DNA of 8,014 bases. Source: Burkholderiales bacterium. Its GTDB lineage: Bacteria; Pseudomonadota; Gammaproteobacteria; Burkholderiales; JAEUOS01. The translations under genes and the position numbers were made by a program. A model generated the notes under the pieces. The model saw only the letters and a program-made list of their open reading frames with translations, had not been told where the DNA came from and did not search any database. The stretch is from NCBI GenBank assembly GCA_947456845.1, contig CANGUJ010000165.1:1-8014 (forward strand). The letters run 5' to 3'. This document shows, piece after piece, positions 5,337-8,014 of this stretch; positions within the stretch are counted from its first letter, which is position 1; every line of letters starts with the position of its first letter.

Positions 5337-6881
5337 TCAGGGCCCACGCACCTCGCGCCGGGTTGCACGGCGCTGGCCCCGCAGCCGTCGCCAACCGATG
5401 ACAACAGCCGTGATGCTCGCGGCGAACCCACCGACGCTCGCGGACACGATGACCACGTCCCAGACCGGTCGAGCCGTGTACAGACCGGGGAAGTCAAGGC
5501 TGTGCAGCGCGTTGAACAGCCAGCGGTAGGCGCGACGCGAGCGATCCATGCGGTCGACGACGCGTCCGGTCGTCGGATCGATGTGATACCAGGTCGCTGC
5601 AGGGTCATCGAAGCGAACCCTCAATACCGGCAGCACGCGCAAGCCCCGGCGCGAATAGTGATACGTGTCGTAGCGATCGAGCATCGACCATTCAACGATC
5701 CGGTAGCCGGGCATCAGGCTTGTCGCGGCCTCGACGAGCGTGGAGACCGGGATCGCGGGCAGCGCTGTGCAGGGCTGCCCAGCGCGCATCGCTCGAGTGG
5801 TGCCGACCACTGACCGTTCGATCAGCCACATCGTGCCCGAGACGAACGCCAGGTCGATCTCGGCAGTCGGGGCAGTAGACGCAGATGGCGCTCCCGGACC
5901 GTCGCACCTGCCGCTGCGTGATCGAGCGCCGTCGGTCGCTGGCACATCGACCGCAGACCAGGCAAGAGCCTCGAGCCCGCGTATGCCCGAGAAAGCAACC
6001 AAGGCATCGCGCGTCGGGGTCGGTGTCGCGAAAACCCGCCCGGGATTCATCGACAGCAGCCCGCTCGCGATCCAGGCAACGATGAACAAGGCGAACACGA
6101 GGCTGGTCCAGTGATGCCACGCCATCCAGCCACGGTAGGGGGAGACGACGCCACCGCTGGCGCGGCGCCGCCACCGCATGCGCCATACGCCGAGCACCGC
6201 GCCCGTGGCCGCCGCCGCCAGCGCGCCCGCCGATACCCAGATGACCGTCTGCCGCCACGCTTCCGGGCGTTCACGCAGGATTGTCGGATAGATCCAGTGC
6301 GGAACCGATCCAAGCCAGTTCCAGAAGCGCTCGTTGCGTGTCGTGTCACGCACGACTTCACCGGTGCGTCCTGACACATAGAGGACCGTGCCCGGCGCAT
6401 CGGCCATGGCCACCCTGTACAGCGGTCGGTGCGCATCGAGGACCTGGGGAACCGTCCACTGATCGTTGTGGATACGCGTGATCCCGGAAGGATCCGCGCC
6501 ACTCCCCGAGCGCGCTGCAAAGGCACTGGCCAAAAGCGACGCGACCTCGGCGTCGACGCCAGCAATCAGTGCGCCGCTGCTCGCGTCCACCACGCTCCAG
6601 CGACCGCTCCAGTCCAGGAAACGGTAAACCGGCCGCTCCAGCAACATTCCCAGACGCGCCTCGCGCGGAAACTCCACGAGGCCCGCTGCGGACAAGGCCT
6701 GCGCAGGCAGGATGCGCACGGCCTCGACGTTCAGTGGGAGCAGGCCGCCGACACGCTCCGGCTCGGTCAATCGCGGGTAAGGGACATAGATCATGACCAC
6801 GCCCGAAGCAAACCAGGTCGCGAACAACAGGCAGAACGCGACACCCAGCCACCGGTGCAGCAGGATCAGCCAGCGCTTCAT
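5337..6881 (-). CDS. PepSY-associated transmembrane protein (PiuB/FoxB-like)
   Basis: This is a 514-residue inner-membrane protein of the PepSY_TM family, often encoded beside TonB-dependent receptors and implicated in some cases (for example FoxB) in siderophore-iron reduction or use. The start ATG at 6881 gives the classical N-terminus MKRWLILLHRWLG; a start at 6917 adds 12 residues, and neither has a strong ribosome-binding site. Four hydrophobic helices are visible, at about residues 12-33, 212-232, 257-277 and 473-497, with large periplasmic regions between 1 and 2 and between 3 and 4. Family features are HRWLG (9-13), the first PepSY-like GTVLYVSGRTGEVV (164-177), HHWTS at the start of helix 3 (256-260), the second PepSY motif WYHIDPTTGRVVDR (431-444) and LHSLDFPGLY (459-468). 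Histidines 9, 195, 256, 257 and 460 near membrane edges could bind heme or metal (inference). Residues about 312-340 are a low-complexity Ser/Ala/Gly/Pro/Arg stretch. It is divergently transcribed from the receptor, which supports a joint role. Confidence 0.9.
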   Translation of the reverse strand: MKRWLILLHRWLGVAFCLLFATWFASGVVMIYVPYPRLTEPERVGGLLPLNVEAVRILPAQALSAAGLVEFPREARLGMLLERPVYRFLDWSGRWSVVDASSGALIAGVDAEVASLLASAFAARSGSGADPSGITRIHNDQWTVPQVLDAHRPLYRVAMADAPGTVLYVSGRTGEVVRDTTRNERFWNWLGSVPHWIYPTILRERPEAWRQTVIWVSAGALAAAATGAVLGVWRMRWRRRASGGVVSPYRGWMAWHHWTSLVFALFIVAWIASGLLSMNPGRVFATPTPTRDALVAFSGIRGLEALAWSAVDVPATDGARSRSGRCDGPGAPSASTAPTAEIDLAFVSGTMWLIERSVVGTTRAMRAGQPCTALPAIPVSTLVEAATSLMPGYRIVEWSMLDRYDTYHYSRRGLRVLPVLRVRFDDPAATWYHIDPTTGRVVDRMDRSRRAYRWLFNALHSLDFPGLYTARPVWDVVIVSASVGGFAASITAVVIGWRRLRGQRRATRREVRGP

Positions 6882-6942
6882 CGATGACCGCACCGCAGGC
6901 GCGACACACACTTGCATGTCCCGGCGCCAAGCTGGTATCTTC

Positions 6943-6948
6943 ACTATA
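6943..6948 (-). promoter_or_regulatory. Probable -10 element of the PepSY gene promoter
   Basis: On the minus strand this reads TATAGT, matching the sigma70 -10 consensus at 5 of 6 positions, about 60 bases upstream of the chosen ATG. The hexamer 17 bases further upstream (TTCTTT) is a poor -35, which is compatible with an activated or regulated promoter. On the plus strand, TTCACT at 6940-6945 with ATTAAA at 6963-6968 (17-base spacer) could be the receptor promoter, so the two would overlap face to face. Confidence 0.45.
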
Positions 6949-6964
6949 TGCACCTGAGTTGCAT
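6948..6964. promoter_or_regulatory. 17-bp inverted repeat between divergent PepSY and receptor genes
   Basis: ATGCA at 6948-6952 mirrors TGCAT at 6960-6964 around a 7-base spacer. The repeat abuts the PepSY -10 element and sits inside the likely receptor promoter, the position expected for an operator controlling both genes. Its 5-7-5 geometry is the same as one of the dyads in the regulator/DUF1826 control region, though the arm sequences differ. Confidence 0.4.
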
Positions 6965-6997
6965 TAAAGAAACGCGATTCTATCTCAACCCGATGGC

Positions 6998-7036
6998 TGC
7001 CGCGAATGTTCGCGGTGTTCGCTGGCTGGAAGCCAG
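6998..7036 (+). promoter_or_regulatory. Two tandem hairpins in the receptor mRNA leader
   Basis: CCGCGAA (7000-7006) and TTCGCGG (7009-7015) form a 16-bp perfect inverted repeat, extendable by two G-U pairs to 6998-7017. As RNA it gives a stem of at least 6 bp with an AUGU loop. Six bases on, CTGGCT (7022-7027) pairs perfectly with AGCCAG (7031-7036) around a GGA loop. They end 17 bases before the GGAG ribosome-binding site at 7054-7057. There is no following T-run, so they do not look like terminators; no known riboswitch class was recognised. Confidence 0.5.
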
Positions 7037-7067
7037 GCCGTTGAACCTGCCCCGGAGCGCCCTTCCC

Positions 7068-8014
7068 ATGCCAAAGCCCATCCTGCGCGGTCTCAGCCGC
7101 CATTCACACTACGCCTTGCTGCTGCTCGCGCTGCCGTCACTCGCCCACTCACAGGAACGTTTACTGAAGGAAGTGGAGATCCGCGGGACGCGCGCCACCG
7201 AGCGCATCGAACTGGACCAACCAAGCGCCGTTGGCAGCCGAATCGGGCTCACCCCGCGCGAGACGCCGGCAAGCGTGGAGATCCTCGATCAGGAAACGAT
7301 CCAGCGCCTGGGCGCGCGCACGCTCACCGAAGCCATGGCCCTGGCCGCAGGCGTAACGACCGGCGTTCCCGGGGGTGCGCCGGGAGTGGTTTCGATGCGT
7401 GGCTTCACGGGAAACGCCATCACCTACCTTTTCGACGGCACCCGGATCCAGGGCGCCTCGATGACTGCGCGGCCGATGGACTCCTGGAACTTCGAGCGGG
7501 TCGAGATCCTTCGCGGCCCGGCCTCGGTGCTCTATGGCGAGGGCGCGCTCGTAGGCGCGATGAACTTCGTTCCCCGCCGCCCCAACCGGGAGGTCGCGAC
7601 CGCTGAAGCCCTGGTCAGTTACGGGAGCTTCGACACACTGCGCACCGCAGCGGGCATCGGCGGGCCGCTCGGCAAGTCAAGCGCATTCCGCATCGACTTC
7701 AGCCGAAACGCCACTGGCGGCTTCATCGACCGGACACGCGGCGAGATGCTCAATCTGACGAGCGGCCTGAGTACCGATTTCGGCGGCGGGGTGCGACTCG
7801 ATCTGTCATTCGACTACGCGAAGGACGATTTCCAGGGCTATTGGGGCACCCCGATCATTCCCGCGTCGGTCGCACGCAACCCGACCGGTCTGGTCAATGA
7901 CGCGCGGGGTTGGGTGTTCGACCGTGCGCTCGAGCGGACCAACTACAACGTGACCGACAACGTGTTTCGCAGTGATTCAGTGATCGGCCGGGCGAAACTC
8001 ACATGGCGCGCAAG
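7068..8014 (+). CDS. TonB-dependent siderophore-type outer-membrane receptor (partial, 5' part)
   Basis: The first 315 codons of an outer-membrane active-transport receptor are present; the family is usually about 700 residues, so over half lies beyond the window. The ATG at 7068 is preferred because it is preceded by GGAG (7054-7057) and opens directly into a signal peptide with hydrophobic core YALLLLALPSL (15-25) and a likely cleavage after AHS (26-28). An in-frame ATG at 6993 would add 25 polar residues and has no ribosome-binding site. After the signal comes a TonB-box-like EVEIRG (35-40), then the plug domain: TPASVEILDQETIQRLG (66-82), SMRGFTGNAITYLFDGTRI (109-127) and ERVEILRGPASVLYGEGALVGAMNFVPRRP split across 143-172, a hallmark of siderophore receptors. 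Barrel strands start near 176. No N-terminal STN signalling domain is present, so it is not a FecA/FpvA-type transducer. The ligand (iron, zinc or other metallophore, cobalamin or heme) cannot be decided from the plug alone. It is divergent from the PepSY gene. Confidence 0.92.
   Translation, partial: MPKPILRGLSRHSHYALLLLALPSLAHSQERLLKEVEIRGTRATERIELDQPSAVGSRIGLTPRETPASVEILDQETIQRLGARTLTEAMALAAGVTTGVPGGAPGVVSMRGFTGNAITYLFDGTRIQGASMTARPMDSWNFERVEILRGPASVLYGEGALVGAMNFVPRRPNREVATAEALVSYGSFDTLRTAAGIGGPLGKSSAFRIDFSRNATGGFIDRTRGEMLNLTSGLSTDFGGGVRLDLSFDYAKDDFQGYWGTPIIPASVARNPTGLVNDARGWVFDRALERTNYNVTDNVFRSDSVIGRAKLTWRA

Noticed and set aside
6965..7067. Known riboswitch (such as cobalamin) in the receptor leader
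   Set aside because: Two hairpins are present but I see no B12-box or other conserved riboswitch core, and the space is too short for a cobalamin class element.
6993..7067. Upstream start of the TonB receptor at 6993
   Set aside because: It adds 25 polar residues before the signal peptide and has no ribosome-binding site; 7068 is better supported.
1..8014. CRISPR array, tRNA/rRNA gene, or insertion sequence
   Set aside because: No regularly spaced repeats, tRNA-like cloverleaf, rRNA sequence or transposase motifs were seen on either strand.

Overview
The window is high-GC DNA with densely packed genes. The remnant of a Bug/TctC-type periplasmic binding protein, a family greatly expanded in Bordetella, Achromobacter, Cupriavidus and relatives, points to a betaproteobacterium, most likely Burkholderiales. 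This is inferred from gene content only; no rRNA or other taxonomic marker is present.

Left edge (1-509): the last 39 codons of an unidentified plus-strand gene, then a Bug/TctC-type solute-binding protein gene that keeps its ribosome-binding site, signal peptide and first 74 codons or so before homology stops abruptly near 488. About 20 bases further on begins the 3' end of an oppositely oriented operon, so a rearrangement junction lies at about 488-510.

Centre left (510-3972, minus strand): a tightly coupled three-gene ABC-2 type transporter operon, reading right to left as ATPase, DUF3526 permease A and DUF3526 permease B. Both gene junctions are 4-base ATGA overlaps. Upstream on the same strand, across a 119-base gap, is a DUF1826 protein gene (4092-4772).

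Centre (4773-4882): a short AT-rich divergent control region. It holds a good minus-strand sigma70-like promoter for the DUF1826 gene, buried in overlapping inverted repeats, and it precedes a plus-strand Fur-family metalloregulator (4883-5251) with two CxxC zinc pairs. The regulator looks more like Zur/PerR-type members than classical Fur.

Right (5337-8014): a four-helix PepSY-associated membrane protein (minus strand) is divergent from a TonB-dependent siderophore-type outer-membrane receptor (plus strand, cut off by the window end). Between them lie a second AT-rich region with a 17-bp inverted repeat and, in the receptor leader, two consecutive strong hairpins.

Taken together this reads as a metal or metallophore acquisition and homeostasis locus. 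The receptor would import a metal chelate, the PepSY protein may help with reductive or inner-membrane steps, the ABC-2 system moves an unknown substrate, DUF1826 is a possible metal-linked enzyme, and the Fur/Zur-like regulator probably controls both divergent regions. The individual families are recognisable; the combined function, the metal and the exporter substrate are inferences.
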